Under the pieces are notes generated by a model that saw nothing but the letters and a program-made list of their open reading frames with translations, did no database searches and was not told the origin of the DNA. DNA of 64,000 nt from JALCOL01 sp022649665 (GTDB lineage: Bacteria; Bacillota; Bacilli; Lactobacillales; Enterococcaceae): assembly GCA_030372335.1 (NCBI GenBank), contig JAUDCW010000011.1; one strand, 5' to 3'. The position numbers were made by a program, and so were the translations under genes. This document shows, one piece after another, positions 33,101 through 41,392 of this stretch (positions within the stretch are counted from its first letter, which is position 1; each line of letters begins with the position of its first letter).

Positions 33101-33141
33101 AAACATCAAGACTTCGACAGGGATGAGGAGTCTTGATGTTT
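33101..33141 (+). terminator. Terminator after the secreted-protein gene
   Basis: AAACATCAAGACT pairs perfectly with AGTCTTGATGTTT; the following sequence is only moderately T-rich. Confidence 0.7.
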
Positions 33142-33224
33142 ATTTGTGTGTCGAAATCTGCTTGCTTTTTGTCGTCGTTTCGCGGAGGATAGAGAAGAAA
33201 AGGATAAAGCAAAGGAGAAATATA

Positions 33225-33860
33225 ATGGAGACGATCGATTTTGAAAAATGGCCGCGAAAGGCACATTACCGCTTTTTTGAACAAATGGACAGCCCACTGT
33301 ATTTTATTTGTGCGACGGTCGATGTGACTGCTTTTTATCAGGAGATCAAAAGGCAAGGATTGCCGTTTTACTATAGTACGCTTTATGCCGCAACGAAAGC
33401 GCTCGACGCCATTGAGGCTTTTCGCTACCGCATCCATCAGCAAAAAATCGTGAAGATCAGCGGATCTATTCCGTCTTTCGTTGATTTGAAAAAAGGCAGC
33501 GAACTTTTTCAAATCACAAATTTGGCGATCGAAGGCCAAAGCGCAGCGCAATATTGCCAAGCAGCAGCCGAAAAGAGCGCTGCCCAGCAGGAACCCTTTC
33601 CAAAAGAAGAAGACCGCTGCGACATGATCTTTTTCTCGAGCATCCCTTGGGTCAGCTTTACCAGTTTATCCAACGAACTGACGCTTGATAAATATGATTC
33701 CAATCCGCGCATCACTTTCGGAAAATATCAAGCAGACACTAGCGGCCGCTTAATGATGCCAGTGTCGCTCCAAGTCAATCACATGCTGATCGACGGCCTT
33801 CATATCGGCCAGTTTTTCAGCGGATTCCAAGAAATGCTCGACCGCTTTCCAGCCGTTTGA
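33225..33860 (+). CDS. Chloramphenicol acetyltransferase homologue (type A fold)
   Basis: A 211-residue trimeric-CAT-fold acetyltransferase, close to the usual 213-219 residues. It starts METIDFEKWPRKAHYRFFEQM, and the active-site loop near the C-terminus reads QVNHMLIDGLHIGQFF, where the histidine matches the catalytic base of HHAVCDG and the aspartate is kept, while the first H is N and AVC is MLI. Central motifs such as FRYRIHQQKIV and SIPWVSFTSLS also fit. It probably transfers acetyl from acetyl-CoA to a hydroxyl substrate; activity on chloramphenicol cannot be assumed for chromosomal homologues. The ATG follows AAAGGAG. Its 3' end overlaps the convergent neighbour by 44 bases. Confidence 0.82.
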   Translation: METIDFEKWPRKAHYRFFEQMDSPLYFICATVDVTAFYQEIKRQGLPFYYSTLYAATKALDAIEAFRYRIHQQKIVKISGSIPSFVDLKKGSELFQITNLAIEGQSAAQYCQAAAEKSAAQQEPFPKEEDRCDMIFFSSIPWVSFTSLSNELTLDKYDSNPRITFGKYQADTSGRLMMPVSLQVNHMLIDGLHIGQFFSGFQEMLDRFPAV

Positions 33861-35166
33861 GTTTGCGGGTCATCCGTTTGACAGCACGCTGGTAGCGCCA
33901 ACGATTTTGTCGTTCTTTTTTGGAATCAAATGCCGGAGCGCGGCAGCCGCGGAGCGCTTGTTTGCGCAAAGTCGGATCTTTTCTCTCAGGATCGGCGGCT
34001 CCTTTTGGATCATAATGGTAATCGAGAAGCCGGTGAAGGTGGTCATTTTGATCCGCATAATTAAAGGAACTCGTATTGATGATCGCTTCCAAACGGTTTT
34101 CGGCCGGATGCCGAAGATCCATAAAAAGAAATTCACCCGCTTGATTCAAAATAAACTCTGCATGAAAATAATAGACGCGTTTATAATTCCAGCCGTGCGA
34201 AACTGCACGGCCTTGCTTGATTTTGTTGTGGAGCCGCGCGGGTTCAGCCGTGCTCGGCGAAAGTCCCTGCATTTTGCATTCAGCATCATACCGAAGAAGA
34301 CGCTCGCGGTCGGTCGCGCACAGCGGATAACTCTGGCGGATGAAAGTCACGAGTGCTTCATCCAGATAGTAGCGCAGCTGATGGGTTTGACGCGCGAGCG
34401 GGCTTATTTCGTGCAAACCAGCGGGGAAAGCGCGCTGGACCGCGGCGGAAAAATACCGCAAAAATGGATCGAGCGGACTCAGCCGCCGCCAAAAATGTTT
34501 TTCCAGCTGCAGATCGCCCTTTTCATTAAGCGTTGCGCCAAGCAGCTGAAAAACGACCGCGAGCAAGCGGCGGGCATTTTTTTGTGTCCACGGGAAACAA
34601 GCCATTTGATTGTTGAATAATCGCGTCATGACAGGTGTCCCAACGATCGCGGTTTGCGCCAGCAGATTTTTCAAAGTCTCGCGGCGCGTTGTACCGGAAG
34701 TTTTTTCCAATTTGCGATATAAAAGGTGGATCCAGTAAGCGCGGACCGGCTCTTCCCAAGGCATAAGCGCAGCGGACGCAAGAGCAGCAAAGATCAGCGG
34801 AAATTCCGCAAGTTCTTCAGTGATTTGTTCTGCGGCCTTCGCGTCAAAAACATCTTTTTGCAGAAGCGTCAAACTATGTGTGATCGTGGTGCATAAACGT
34901 TCAAGGAGTGTGCCAGCCGCTTCGGATGCAGTTTTTCGGAGGAGACTTCTGAAGCTTGCGGCGGGAGCGAGAAATTCGCTGAACGCCGCAACGGTTGCCG
35001 GCTCTTCGAAATCTGCGGCTTCAAAAGGCCTCCAGCCCAAAAAAGTGTCCGGCCCCTGAGAAGCTTGGATCAGCGGGCTGCTCTCGGCCAGCAAGAGCAT
35101 GATCCCGTCATTTGCCGCGCGCAGAAGTTCGCGCTTTTTGCTTGATAAGCAGTCTGACATTTTCAT
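33817..35166 (-). CDS. DUF3114-like protein, function unknown
   Basis: A 449-residue cytoplasmic protein, with no signal peptide or clear membrane segment. The N-terminal 270 residues are helical and Ala/Leu-rich. The C-terminal part (about 290-420) contains KRVYYFHAEFILNQAGEFLFMD, a block with EAIINTSSFNYADQND, LHRLLDYHYDPKG and DPTLR, which resembles the conserved block of DUF3114, a Lactobacillales family of unknown role; this link is from memory of the family and not searched. The ATG follows AAAGGAGG. It overlaps the convergent acetyltransferase gene at the 3' end and faces the ABC-F gene leader at its 5' end. Confidence 0.65.
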   Translation of the reverse strand: MKMSDCLSSKKRELLRAANDGIMLLLAESSPLIQASQGPDTFLGWRPFEAADFEEPATVAAFSEFLAPAASFRSLLRKTASEAAGTLLERLCTTITHSLTLLQKDVFDAKAAEQITEELAEFPLIFAALASAALMPWEEPVRAYWIHLLYRKLEKTSGTTRRETLKNLLAQTAIVGTPVMTRLFNNQMACFPWTQKNARRLLAVVFQLLGATLNEKGDLQLEKHFWRRLSPLDPFLRYFSAAVQRAFPAGLHEISPLARQTHQLRYYLDEALVTFIRQSYPLCATDRERLLRYDAECKMQGLSPSTAEPARLHNKIKQGRAVSHGWNYKRVYYFHAEFILNQAGEFLFMDLRHPAENRLEAIINTSSFNYADQNDHLHRLLDYHYDPKGAADPERKDPTLRKQALRGCRAPAFDSKKERQNRWRYQRAVKRMTRKLKRLESGRAFLGIR

Positions 35167-35195
35167 CGCTTTCCTCCTTTCGCGAAGCTGTCCCG

Positions 35196-35224
35196 TTGCC
35201 GGCGCGGAAAAATGGTGGTAGAAT
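35196..35224 (+). promoter_or_regulatory. Promoter of the Lsa-type ABC-F gene
   Basis: TTGCCG (35196-35201), 17-base spacer, TAGAAT (35219-35224). Transcription would start near 35231, leaving a leader of about 190 bases before the ABC-F start codon. Confidence 0.55.
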
Positions 35225-35243
35225 ACTTATATTATAAAGAGAA

Positions 35244-35270
35244 ATGAGGGATCTTGCATTGAAAAACTAA
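35244..35270 (+). CDS. Leader peptide upstream of the ABC-F gene (putative)
   Basis: A very short frame ATG-AGG-GAT-CTT-GCA-TTG-AAA-AAC-TAA encodes MRDLALKN. Alternatively GAGGG acts as ribosome-binding site for the internal TTG, giving only MKN. The block GAAATGAGGGATC here is repeated before the ABC-F gene at 35406-35418, where it is the real ribosome-binding site, which favours the second reading. Such leader peptides sense stalled ribosomes in attenuation of antibiotic-resistance genes. Confidence 0.5.
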   Translation: MRDLALKN

Positions 35271-35283
35271 ATCGACCCGTAAA

Positions 35284-35402
35284 GCTGCATTCAGACGAAG
35301 ACCAAATATGGGATTCGTGTGCAGATTTTCAGGATTGGTTTGGTTTTCGGCAGGGTCCTTTTTGCGTTCCTGCCTATCCTGAAAATAAGATAGGCTTTTT
35401 TT
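35284..35402 (+). promoter_or_regulatory. Transcription attenuator of the ABC-F gene
   Basis: Three competing structures are readable. CTGCA..ACGAA (35286-35299) can pair with TTCGT-TGCAG (35314-35324). TTTTCAGGAT (35326-35335) pairs perfectly with ATCCTGAAAA (35376-35385), with GGCAGG (35349-35354) and CCTGCC (35369-35374) nested inside, forming a long antiterminator. GCCTATC (35372-35378) pairs with GATAGGC (35389-35395) followed by seven T, an intrinsic terminator. Antiterminator and terminator are mutually exclusive. This is the expected design for ribosome-mediated induction by ribosome-targeting antibiotics. Confidence 0.75.
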
Positions 35403-35420
35403 GACGAAATGAGGGATCGC

Positions 35421-36926
35421 ATGTCAAAAATCGAATGCAAACAAGTTACTTTCGGCTTTGATCTTCAAGGAAAGAATTTATTTGAGAAGGTCTCGCTGGT
35501 GATCGACGACACATGGAAACTCGGATTGATCGGCCGCAACGGCCGCGGTAAGACGACTTTCTTGCAGCTGCTTTTAGGCACCTATCCATACCAAGGGAAG
35601 ATCATCCACCAAAAGCATTTCCATTACTTTCCGCAGCCGATCGAAACACCGACGCGCCCAGTCAATGAAATATTGGCGGAATCGGGAGAATTTGAGCGTT
35701 GGGAGATCGAGAAAGAATTCTACGAGCTCGGCCTTGCGCCCGCGCTTTTGGAACGTCCATTTGCGGAATTGTCTGGCGGCGAGCAAACAAAAGTTCGGCT
35801 GACCGCACTTTTTTTGAACCAAAATGATTTTTTGCTGATCGATGAGCCGACCAATCATTTAGATCAAGCTGGCCGTGCGCTGGTCGCGGAATATCTGCGC
35901 AAAAAGCGGCAAGGATTTATCGTGGTCAGCCATGACCGGGCTTTTGTGGATGCAGTCGTTGATCATATCTTGAGCTTGGAAAAACAGCAAGTGACTTTGA
36001 TCCAAGGCGACTTCACGCGTTATGAAGCGCAAAAGCAGCGGACCGATGCTGCGGAAGCCGCGCGCCAAACAAAACTGCAAAGTGAAATCAGCCGTTTGAA
36101 AGAAACCGCGGCACAAAAAAGTGTCTGGTCAGCGGGCCGCGAAAAAGAAAAGCACGGCGATCCGCGCAAAAAAGGAAGCGGTGCGATCAATGATAAAGGA
36201 TTTATCGGGGCCCGCGCTGCGCGTACGATGAAACGCGCGAAAAGACTTGAAGCCCGCGCGGCACGCGAGATCGGCGAAAAAGAGCAGCTTTTGAAAAACC
36301 TTGAATATGTCGATCCGCTTTCGATCAAGATACTGCCGAGCCGTCACCGGATCCTGCTTGAAACCGAAGTACTTGAATTGGCCTATGAGCAGCCGCTTTT
36401 TGCGCCGCTCACGTTTCAGCTGAAGCGCGGCGAACAACGGGCGATTTTGGGAGGGAATGGTGCCGGCAAATCATCTTTGCTGAAAGCGCTGCTGGGAGAC
36501 TTCAGCGGCACGATCAAGGGTACGATCGCCCGGCCGGCTTCTGTGAAAATCAGCTGGATCCGGCAAGACTTTGAGAAAAATCACGGCACATTGCGCGAAT
36601 TTGCACGCGTGCACCAGTTGGATTATCAAGAATTTTTAAATAATCTGCACAAACTCGGCGTTGAACGCCGCGTGTTTGCACAAAGAATCGAATCGATGAG
36701 CATGGGGCAGCGCAAACGCGTCGAAGTCGCCAAGTCGCTGAGCACGCCCGCTGAACTTTATATTTGGGACGAACCGCTCAATTATTTGGATGTGTTCAAT
36801 ATCGAGCAGCTGGAGACCTTGATCGCCACCCAAAAGCCGACGCTGCTTTTGGTGGAACATGATCAAGCATTTATTCAGAACATCCACGCGCGGACGACCG
36901 TACTTGAAAGAGCCGATTCAGTGTAA
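35421..36926 (+). CDS. ABC-F ribosomal protection protein, Lsa type
   Basis: A 501-residue soluble ABC-F protein with two ATPase domains and no membrane segments. Domain 1: GRNGRGKTTFLQLL, LSGGEQTKVRLTAL, IDEPTNHLDQAGR. Domain 2: GGNGAGKSSLLKAL, MSMGQRKRVEVAKSL, YIWDEPLNYLDVFN. The interdomain linker carries the ribosome-probing region, with WSAGREKEKHGDPRKKGSG and FIGARAARTMKRAKRLEARA, closely like Lsa(A) of Enterococcus. Proteins of this group displace lincosamides, streptogramin A and pleuromutilins from the peptidyl-transferase centre. The ATG at 35421 follows GAGGG; a GTG-free upstream extension of four codons is unlikely. The attenuator upstream supports an inducible antibiotic-response role. 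Confidence 0.88.
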   Translation: MSKIECKQVTFGFDLQGKNLFEKVSLVIDDTWKLGLIGRNGRGKTTFLQLLLGTYPYQGKIIHQKHFHYFPQPIETPTRPVNEILAESGEFERWEIEKEFYELGLAPALLERPFAELSGGEQTKVRLTALFLNQNDFLLIDEPTNHLDQAGRALVAEYLRKKRQGFIVVSHDRAFVDAVVDHILSLEKQQVTLIQGDFTRYEAQKQRTDAAEAARQTKLQSEISRLKETAAQKSVWSAGREKEKHGDPRKKGSGAINDKGFIGARAARTMKRAKRLEARAAREIGEKEQLLKNLEYVDPLSIKILPSRHRILLETEVLELAYEQPLFAPLTFQLKRGEQRAILGGNGAGKSSLLKALLGDFSGTIKGTIARPASVKISWIRQDFEKNHGTLREFARVHQLDYQEFLNNLHKLGVERRVFAQRIESMSMGQRKRVEVAKSLSTPAELYIWDEPLNYLDVFNIEQLETLIATQKPTLLLVEHDQAFIQNIHARTTVLERADSV

Positions 36927-36943
36927 AATCTTTTCTGTTTACG

Positions 36944-36987
36944 ACCGAGGCTTGCTTCCTTTTTGAGGAAGAGGCTTCGGTTTTTTT
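36944..36987 (+). terminator. Terminator after the Lsa-type ABC-F gene
   Basis: ACCGAGGCTTGCTTCCT pairs with AGGAAGAGGCTTCGGT (small mismatches) and is followed by seven T. Confidence 0.85.
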
Positions 36988-37012
36988 GTTTTCATTTTTG
37001 CGAAGATATTCG

Positions 37013-37041
37013 TTGACCGATTGGTCAATAAGCAGTACACT
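37013..37041 (+). promoter_or_regulatory. Exporter promoter with TetR-type operator
   Basis: TTGACC (37013-37018), 17-base spacer, TACACT (37036-37041). The -35 box is part of the palindrome TTGACC-GATT-GGTCAA (37013-37028), the form of a TetR-family operator; binding there would block the promoter of the ABC-2 exporter genes and the tetR gene itself. Confidence 0.7.
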
Positions 37042-37091
37042 CAACTCGAAAGCAGAGTTGGGTAAATGCCATATACAAAGGAGTGATCCAA

Positions 37092-37994
37092 ATGACAGAG
37101 ACGATCATCAAACTTGAGCATCTCCAAAAGAGTTTTGGGAAAGTCCAAGCATTGAAAGATGTTACGTTTGCTTTGCCGCAAGGGGAAGTACTAGGTTTTT
37201 TGGGGCCGAACGGTTCTGGCAAGTCGACGACGATCCGGATCTTGCTGGGGATGTTGAAAAAAGACGGCGGAAGCGCGGCGGTCTTCGGTGAGGACCCGTG
37301 GCATGATGACCTTTCGATCCATCCGCGCGTTTCATATATCCCGGGGGACGTGTACCTTTGGCCAAATTTATCAGGCGGCGAGATCATTGATCTGCTGCTG
37401 CGCCTGAATGATCATGAACACAATGCCAAGACTGATGAATTGATCAAAATTTTTCAGTTCGATCCGAAAAAGAAGGCGCGGACCTATTCAAAAGGAAATC
37501 GGCAGAAAGTCGCTTTGATCGCAGCACTTTCGCAAGACGCGGAGCTGTATATTTTCGATGAGCCGACTGCGGGACTAGATCCTTTAAACGAGCTGACTTT
37601 CCAAAACGAAGTCCTCAAGCTGAAAGCGGCCGGGAAAAGTGTGCTTCTTTCCAGTCACATTCTCTCTGAAGTCGAGCGGATGTGCGACGCGATCGTGATC
37701 ATCCGGGAAGGCGTCGTGATCGAAAACGGCAATCTAGCGCAGCTGCAGCATTTATCGCGGCTTCACATCAAAGTGCAAACGAAAAAATCACTGGAAGAAG
37801 TCGCAAAGCTGAAAGGGATCCATGAGATCCATTTTGGCGATGACGCAAAAATGATCGCGGATTTCGATGTCGACCGTGCGGAAATGGGCGCCGTGATGGA
37901 TGCACTGGCAGCGCGTGAAATCGTTGATTTGACATCGACGCCGCCAACACTGGAAGACCTTTTCATGCACTATTATGCGGAATCAAGGGAGTGA
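37092..37994 (+). CDS. ABC-2 type exporter ATP-binding protein
   Basis: A 300-residue ATPase with Walker A GPNGSGKSTTIRILLG, Q-loop region VYLWPNLSGGEI, signature YSKGNRQKVALIAAL, Walker B LYIFDEPTAGLDPLNE and switch LLSSHILSEVERM, followed by a C-terminal extension of about 80 residues as in DrrA/NatA-type exporters. The ATG at 37092 follows AAAGGAG; the frame is open three codons upstream. It is the first gene of an operon with the permease (5 bases apart) and a TetR regulator. Typical substrates are drugs or toxic lipophilic compounds; the actual one is unknown. Confidence 0.9.
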   Translation: MTETIIKLEHLQKSFGKVQALKDVTFALPQGEVLGFLGPNGSGKSTTIRILLGMLKKDGGSAAVFGEDPWHDDLSIHPRVSYIPGDVYLWPNLSGGEIIDLLLRLNDHEHNAKTDELIKIFQFDPKKKARTYSKGNRQKVALIAALSQDAELYIFDEPTAGLDPLNELTFQNEVLKLKAAGKSVLLSSHILSEVERMCDAIVIIREGVVIENGNLAQLQHLSRLHIKVQTKKSLEEVAKLKGIHEIHFGDDAKMIADFDVDRAEMGAVMDALAAREIVDLTSTPPTLEDLFMHYYAESRE

Positions 37995-37999
37995 TCAGC

Positions 38000-39613
38000 A
38001 TGACACGCAATGATCATCACTTCGGCTACTTATTAAAAGCGAATCTTAAACAAAACTTGCGCTTTATTTTGATTTGGATGCTGGTCTTGGTCCTGATGAT
38101 CGTCAGCGGGGCCGTCAAGTTTCAAGCGTTGTTCGAATCCGATGCCAAAGGAGTCGCAAAAATGATCGCAATGCTGAAAACACCGGGAATGGCGGGAGTT
38201 TTCGGGGCACTGCCAAGCGCGGGAACGGAGAGCCAAGCGACAGTTTTCGCGGGAGTCATGATCGTTTTTATGGTGATCTTAGGCGCGCTTTTCATGATTC
38301 CGCTGGCGATCAGCAACACACGCGGCCAGGAAGAAGACGGCCTTTTGGAAATGGTCCGCGCACGCAATGTCGGGCGGACAGCTTCGCTCACGGCAGCGAT
38401 CGTCGAGCTGGTTGGTTTGAATGTGCTCCTTGGACTTTTATATTTCATCGGGTTGAGTGCGGCGCATCTCAAAGGTGCTGATCTCGCCGGCAATCTGCTT
38501 TTCTGTTTGGATCTGGCGGTCGCCAATTTGATGTTTGCGGCATTGGCGCTTTTGATCGCACAGCTCGCCAGTTCAACGCGCAGTGCAACGATGCTGACGT
38601 ATGCGATCGTCGCCGTGATATATTTGGTGCGCGTCGTGACAGACATCAAAGACCCCACGCTGACTTGGCTTTCGCCGATGGGCTGGGCGCAAAAAACCGA
38701 TGCGTATACCACGAATAATTTTTGGCCGGTCATTTTGATGTTGGCGGCGGCAAGTCTTCTGGCCGGCGCAGCCGCTGTGATCAGCAAAAATCGTGATCTG
38801 GGTGCCGGGATTCTTCCTGAACGGAGCGGCAGGGCGCGCGCTTCTGAGTGGTTGCGATCGGTGCCGGCGTTATTGATCCGGACGGAACGCAATGCGATCG
38901 CTGCATGGCTGATCGGCAGCGTACTTTTCGGTGCAGTCTTTGGGAGCGTGATCGGCAATGCCGGGGATGTGCTCAAAGAAAACCCGGTTTATCGCAAGAT
39001 GCTGAGTATCGAGCAGCTCAATGTCGCTGACCGGACGATGACGCTTTCCTTTATGAATATGTTTATCCTGATTTTTATTACGTTGGCGATCGTGGCGGGC
39101 GCGCAGCTGATTTTTCGTTTGCGGCACGATGATGATCACGGATATCTCGACATCATCCACGCGGAAAAAGCGAGTCGCATGAAAATCGCTGCCAGCTATT
39201 TCGGAATCGGGCTGCTCTTTGCGATCATCGTCTATGTACTCAGTATCTTTGTCGTCTTTTTTATCGGCAACGCGACCCTTAAAACACCGCTTGAGCTGAA
39301 ATATTTGCTGCGGATGATGGCGGCTGGAATTCCGGCAGTGACGGCATTTCTCGGTTTGGCGATCCTGTTGATCGGTGCCGTACCGCGCGTCGCCAGTCTT
39401 TTTTGGATCTATATGGGAAGCGGGCTGATCGTTCAGCTTTTCGGGGCGCTCTTAAGTTTGCCGAAACATGCCGGAGCGTTCACACCGTTCGGCTGGCTGA
39501 ATGATACCCCGCTCCATGCGCCGCAAACTCTTGCGATCTGGCTGATGATGATCGCGACGATTCTCTTAGTCGCCGGCGGGATGCTGGGATATAAACGGCG
39601 GGATCTGGAGTGA
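38000..39613 (+). CDS. ABC-2 exporter permease
   Basis: A 537-residue membrane protein with about twelve hydrophobic segments in two similar halves (about 15-270 and 295-535). Each half opens with a short cytoplasmic tail and a long helix (IWMLVLVLMIVSGAVKF and AAWLIGSVLFGAVFGSVIG), then a loop of about 60 residues, and motifs such as EEDGLLEMVRARNVGR and DDHGYLDIIHAEKASR. This double-length layout is known from the TetR-linked polyketide/tetronasin-type exporters. The ATG follows AAGGGAG. It is co-transcribed with the ATPase upstream and the regulator downstream. Confidence 0.87.
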   Translation: MTRNDHHFGYLLKANLKQNLRFILIWMLVLVLMIVSGAVKFQALFESDAKGVAKMIAMLKTPGMAGVFGALPSAGTESQATVFAGVMIVFMVILGALFMIPLAISNTRGQEEDGLLEMVRARNVGRTASLTAAIVELVGLNVLLGLLYFIGLSAAHLKGADLAGNLLFCLDLAVANLMFAALALLIAQLASSTRSATMLTYAIVAVIYLVRVVTDIKDPTLTWLSPMGWAQKTDAYTTNNFWPVILMLAAASLLAGAAAVISKNRDLGAGILPERSGRARASEWLRSVPALLIRTERNAIAAWLIGSVLFGAVFGSVIGNAGDVLKENPVYRKMLSIEQLNVADRTMTLSFMNMFILIFITLAIVAGAQLIFRLRHDDDHGYLDIIHAEKASRMKIAASYFGIGLLFAIIVYVLSIFVVFFIGNATLKTPLELKYLLRMMAAGIPAVTAFLGLAILLIGAVPRVASLFWIYMGSGLIVQLFGALLSLPKHAGAFTPFGWLNDTPLHAPQTLAIWLMMIATILLVAGGMLGYKRRDLE

Positions 39614-39620
39614 GGAGCAA

Positions 39621-40268
39621 ATGAAAAATATCGTGAGCGATCCGCAAAAAGTCGCGCGTATTCTTCGTGCGGCAATGAATATTTTCGGCGAGTCCGGCTA
39701 TACGGACAGCAGCACCAATCGAATCGCCCAGGAAGCCGAAGTTTCCAAGGGCCTGATCTTTCACTATTTCGGCAGCAAGAGCGAACTGTATATCGACACC
39801 TATCACGATACGTATACCCGGATCTACGCAGCGATGGACCGGCGGATCTGGACCGATGCAGAAGATCTGGTAAAGATGGTGACCCAAGCTACCCGCTATA
39901 AGATCAGTTTGCAGCTGGCTTATCCGGCAGAGTTCCGTTTTTTTCTGCAAGCATACCGTGATCTTCCCCATCTGCCTGAGCCGCTGCGTGAAAAAATGCA
40001 GCAGGAATTGAAGCAGGTCAATGTGCTCGGGGAAGAGATCATCAGTGAAACGATCGAAAAGATGCCGCTGCGCGCCGGGGTCGAGCGCAAAAATGTGATT
40101 TTCCTTGTTTCGGCAGTGGTCGCCAGCGAGACTGCAAAAGTTGCAGACTTGCTGGCGGCAGGCGGCAAGTATCAGCGCATCGAAGACTTTCAGCCGATCA
40201 TCGACAGTATCCGCGCGCAGCTGGATATCATCGAGCACGGCTTTGCTCCGAAAGACGTCGAATCGTAA
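39621..40268 (+). CDS. TetR/AcrR-family transcriptional regulator
   Basis: A 215-residue regulator. The N-terminal HTH (about 10-58) reads ARILRAAMNIFGESGYTDSS and continues with the recognition helix VSKGLIFHYFGSKSELY, a standard TetR form; the rest is an all-helical ligand-binding and dimerisation domain. The gene starts at ATG seven bases after the permease stop, with GAGGAG inside the stop region. It most likely represses the operon through the palindrome at 37013-37028 and responds to an exporter substrate. It ends at a strong terminator. Confidence 0.9.
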   Translation: MKNIVSDPQKVARILRAAMNIFGESGYTDSSTNRIAQEAEVSKGLIFHYFGSKSELYIDTYHDTYTRIYAAMDRRIWTDAEDLVKMVTQATRYKISLQLAYPAEFRFFLQAYRDLPHLPEPLREKMQQELKQVNVLGEEIISETIEKMPLRAGVERKNVIFLVSAVVASETAKVADLLAAGGKYQRIEDFQPIIDSIRAQLDIIEHGFAPKDVES

Positions 40269-40284
40269 ATTGATCCAAAAAATC

Positions 40285-40329
40285 AGCGGGACCGCGACAA
40301 GATTTTTTTGCTGCGGTCCCGCTTTTTTT
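40285..40329 (+). terminator. Terminator after the TetR gene
   Basis: AGCGGGACCGC pairs with GCGGTCCCGCT; seven T follow. Confidence 0.88.
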
Positions 40330-40387
40330 CGCACGCGCTCGTAAAATCGGCTATAGTTAAGAAAACAGGAGAAAAGAGGGTGAAACG

Positions 40388-41296
40388 ATGCAGGGAATTT
40401 TGATCAATGCCGCGAGTCTGCTCTTGATGATCGCTTTGGGCTATTTGCTGAAACGGATCGGCTTTTTGCACAAAGCGGACGGCGGGGTGATCTCGATGAT
40501 CGTATTGAATCTAACACTGCCGGCAGCGATCGTTGTCAATCTATCGCGGATGGATTTTCAATTTGATCAGCTGTTCATGATCATCGCGGGGATCGGACTG
40601 ACCTTTCTCCAATTAGCGGTTGCTTGGTGGTTCAGCCGCAAAAGCGATCCGCTGGCGCGTTCCTTTGTGATGTTTCTGGCGTCTGGTTTCAATATCGGCA
40701 ACTTCACGCTGCCGTTCGTCCAAAGTTTTGTACCAGCCGGGATCCCGCCGCTATCGATGTTCGATATGGGGAACAGCATCATGCTGGCCGGCGGAACGGA
40801 AGTCGTGGTCGATCGTGTGGGAAAAACGAAGCAGGCGTTCGATGTTCGCAAAGTCGCGCTTCAGCTGTTGAAGTCGGTCCCGTATACTTGCTATATCGTG
40901 ATGTTTCTTTTGGGAATCTTTCATTTGCGGCTGCCGGCGGGAGTTATCCAACTTATCCAGCCGATGGCCTCTTCGAACACGTTTTTGTCGATGTTTATGA
41001 TCGGACTATATTTGGAACTGCAGCTGCCGCAGTCTGAAAGCCGCTTAGTTTGGAAGACCCTTTTGATCCGTTACGGCACTGGCGGACTTTTTATTCTGTT
41101 CTTTTTATTGTTGCCGCTCTCTGCACTCGATCAAATGATCCTTTGCTTGCTGGCGATCACACCCGTTCCGGTGTTCGGCGTGATCAATGCAGTCAAAAAA
41201 GGGGCTGCTGCAGAAACAGTCGGCTTTTGTTCCTCGATCAGTTTTTTGATCAGTTTGCCGCTGATGACACTGATTTTGCTTCTTTTTCAGAAATAA
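40388..41296 (+). CDS. AEC-family (auxin efflux carrier-like) permease
   Basis: A 302-residue membrane protein with ten hydrophobic segments in two halves, the layout of the AEC family. Motifs include AASLLLMIALGYLLKR at the N-terminus, SGFNIGNFTLPFVQSF, and the second-half AITPVPVFGVINAVKKG. Bacterial members export or take up small organic acids such as malate or malonate. The ATG follows AGAGGGTGAA. It stands alone between a terminator and the pst promoter region; its stop is 8 bases before the first Pho-box-like repeat. Substrate is unknown. Confidence 0.85.
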   Translation: MQGILINAASLLLMIALGYLLKRIGFLHKADGGVISMIVLNLTLPAAIVVNLSRMDFQFDQLFMIIAGIGLTFLQLAVAWWFSRKSDPLARSFVMFLASGFNIGNFTLPFVQSFVPAGIPPLSMFDMGNSIMLAGGTEVVVDRVGKTKQAFDVRKVALQLLKSVPYTCYIVMFLLGIFHLRLPAGVIQLIQPMASSNTFLSMFMIGLYLELQLPQSESRLVWKTLLIRYGTGGLFILFFLLLPLSALDQMILCLLAITPVPVFGVINAVKKGAAAETVGFCSSISFLISLPLMTLILLLFQK

Positions 41297-41304
41297 TTTT
41301 TAGT

Positions 41305-41359
41305 TTTACATATGTTTTACATTCCAAAGGTAATAGATTTTACATTTTTTTCCTATACT
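41305..41359 (+). promoter_or_regulatory. pst promoter with Pho-box-like repeats
   Basis: TTTACA occurs at 41305-41310 and 41316-41321 (five-base gap, eleven-base period) and again at 41339-41344, nine bases before a TATACT -10 box (41354-41359). There is no sigma-A -35 box at the usual place other than the repeat. The pattern matches the TT(A/T)ACA direct repeats bound by PhoP-type regulators in Firmicutes; the response regulator encoded at the end of the same cluster is the likely ligand. Confidence 0.7.
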
Positions 41360-41392
41360 CGATTTGTAATCACAAAAGAAAGAGGGAAGAAA

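Noticed and set aside
38122..38976. A 284-codon minus-strand frame inside the ABC-2 permease gene
   Set aside because: It is a by-product of codon bias in the real plus-strand permease; no start signal or known motif.
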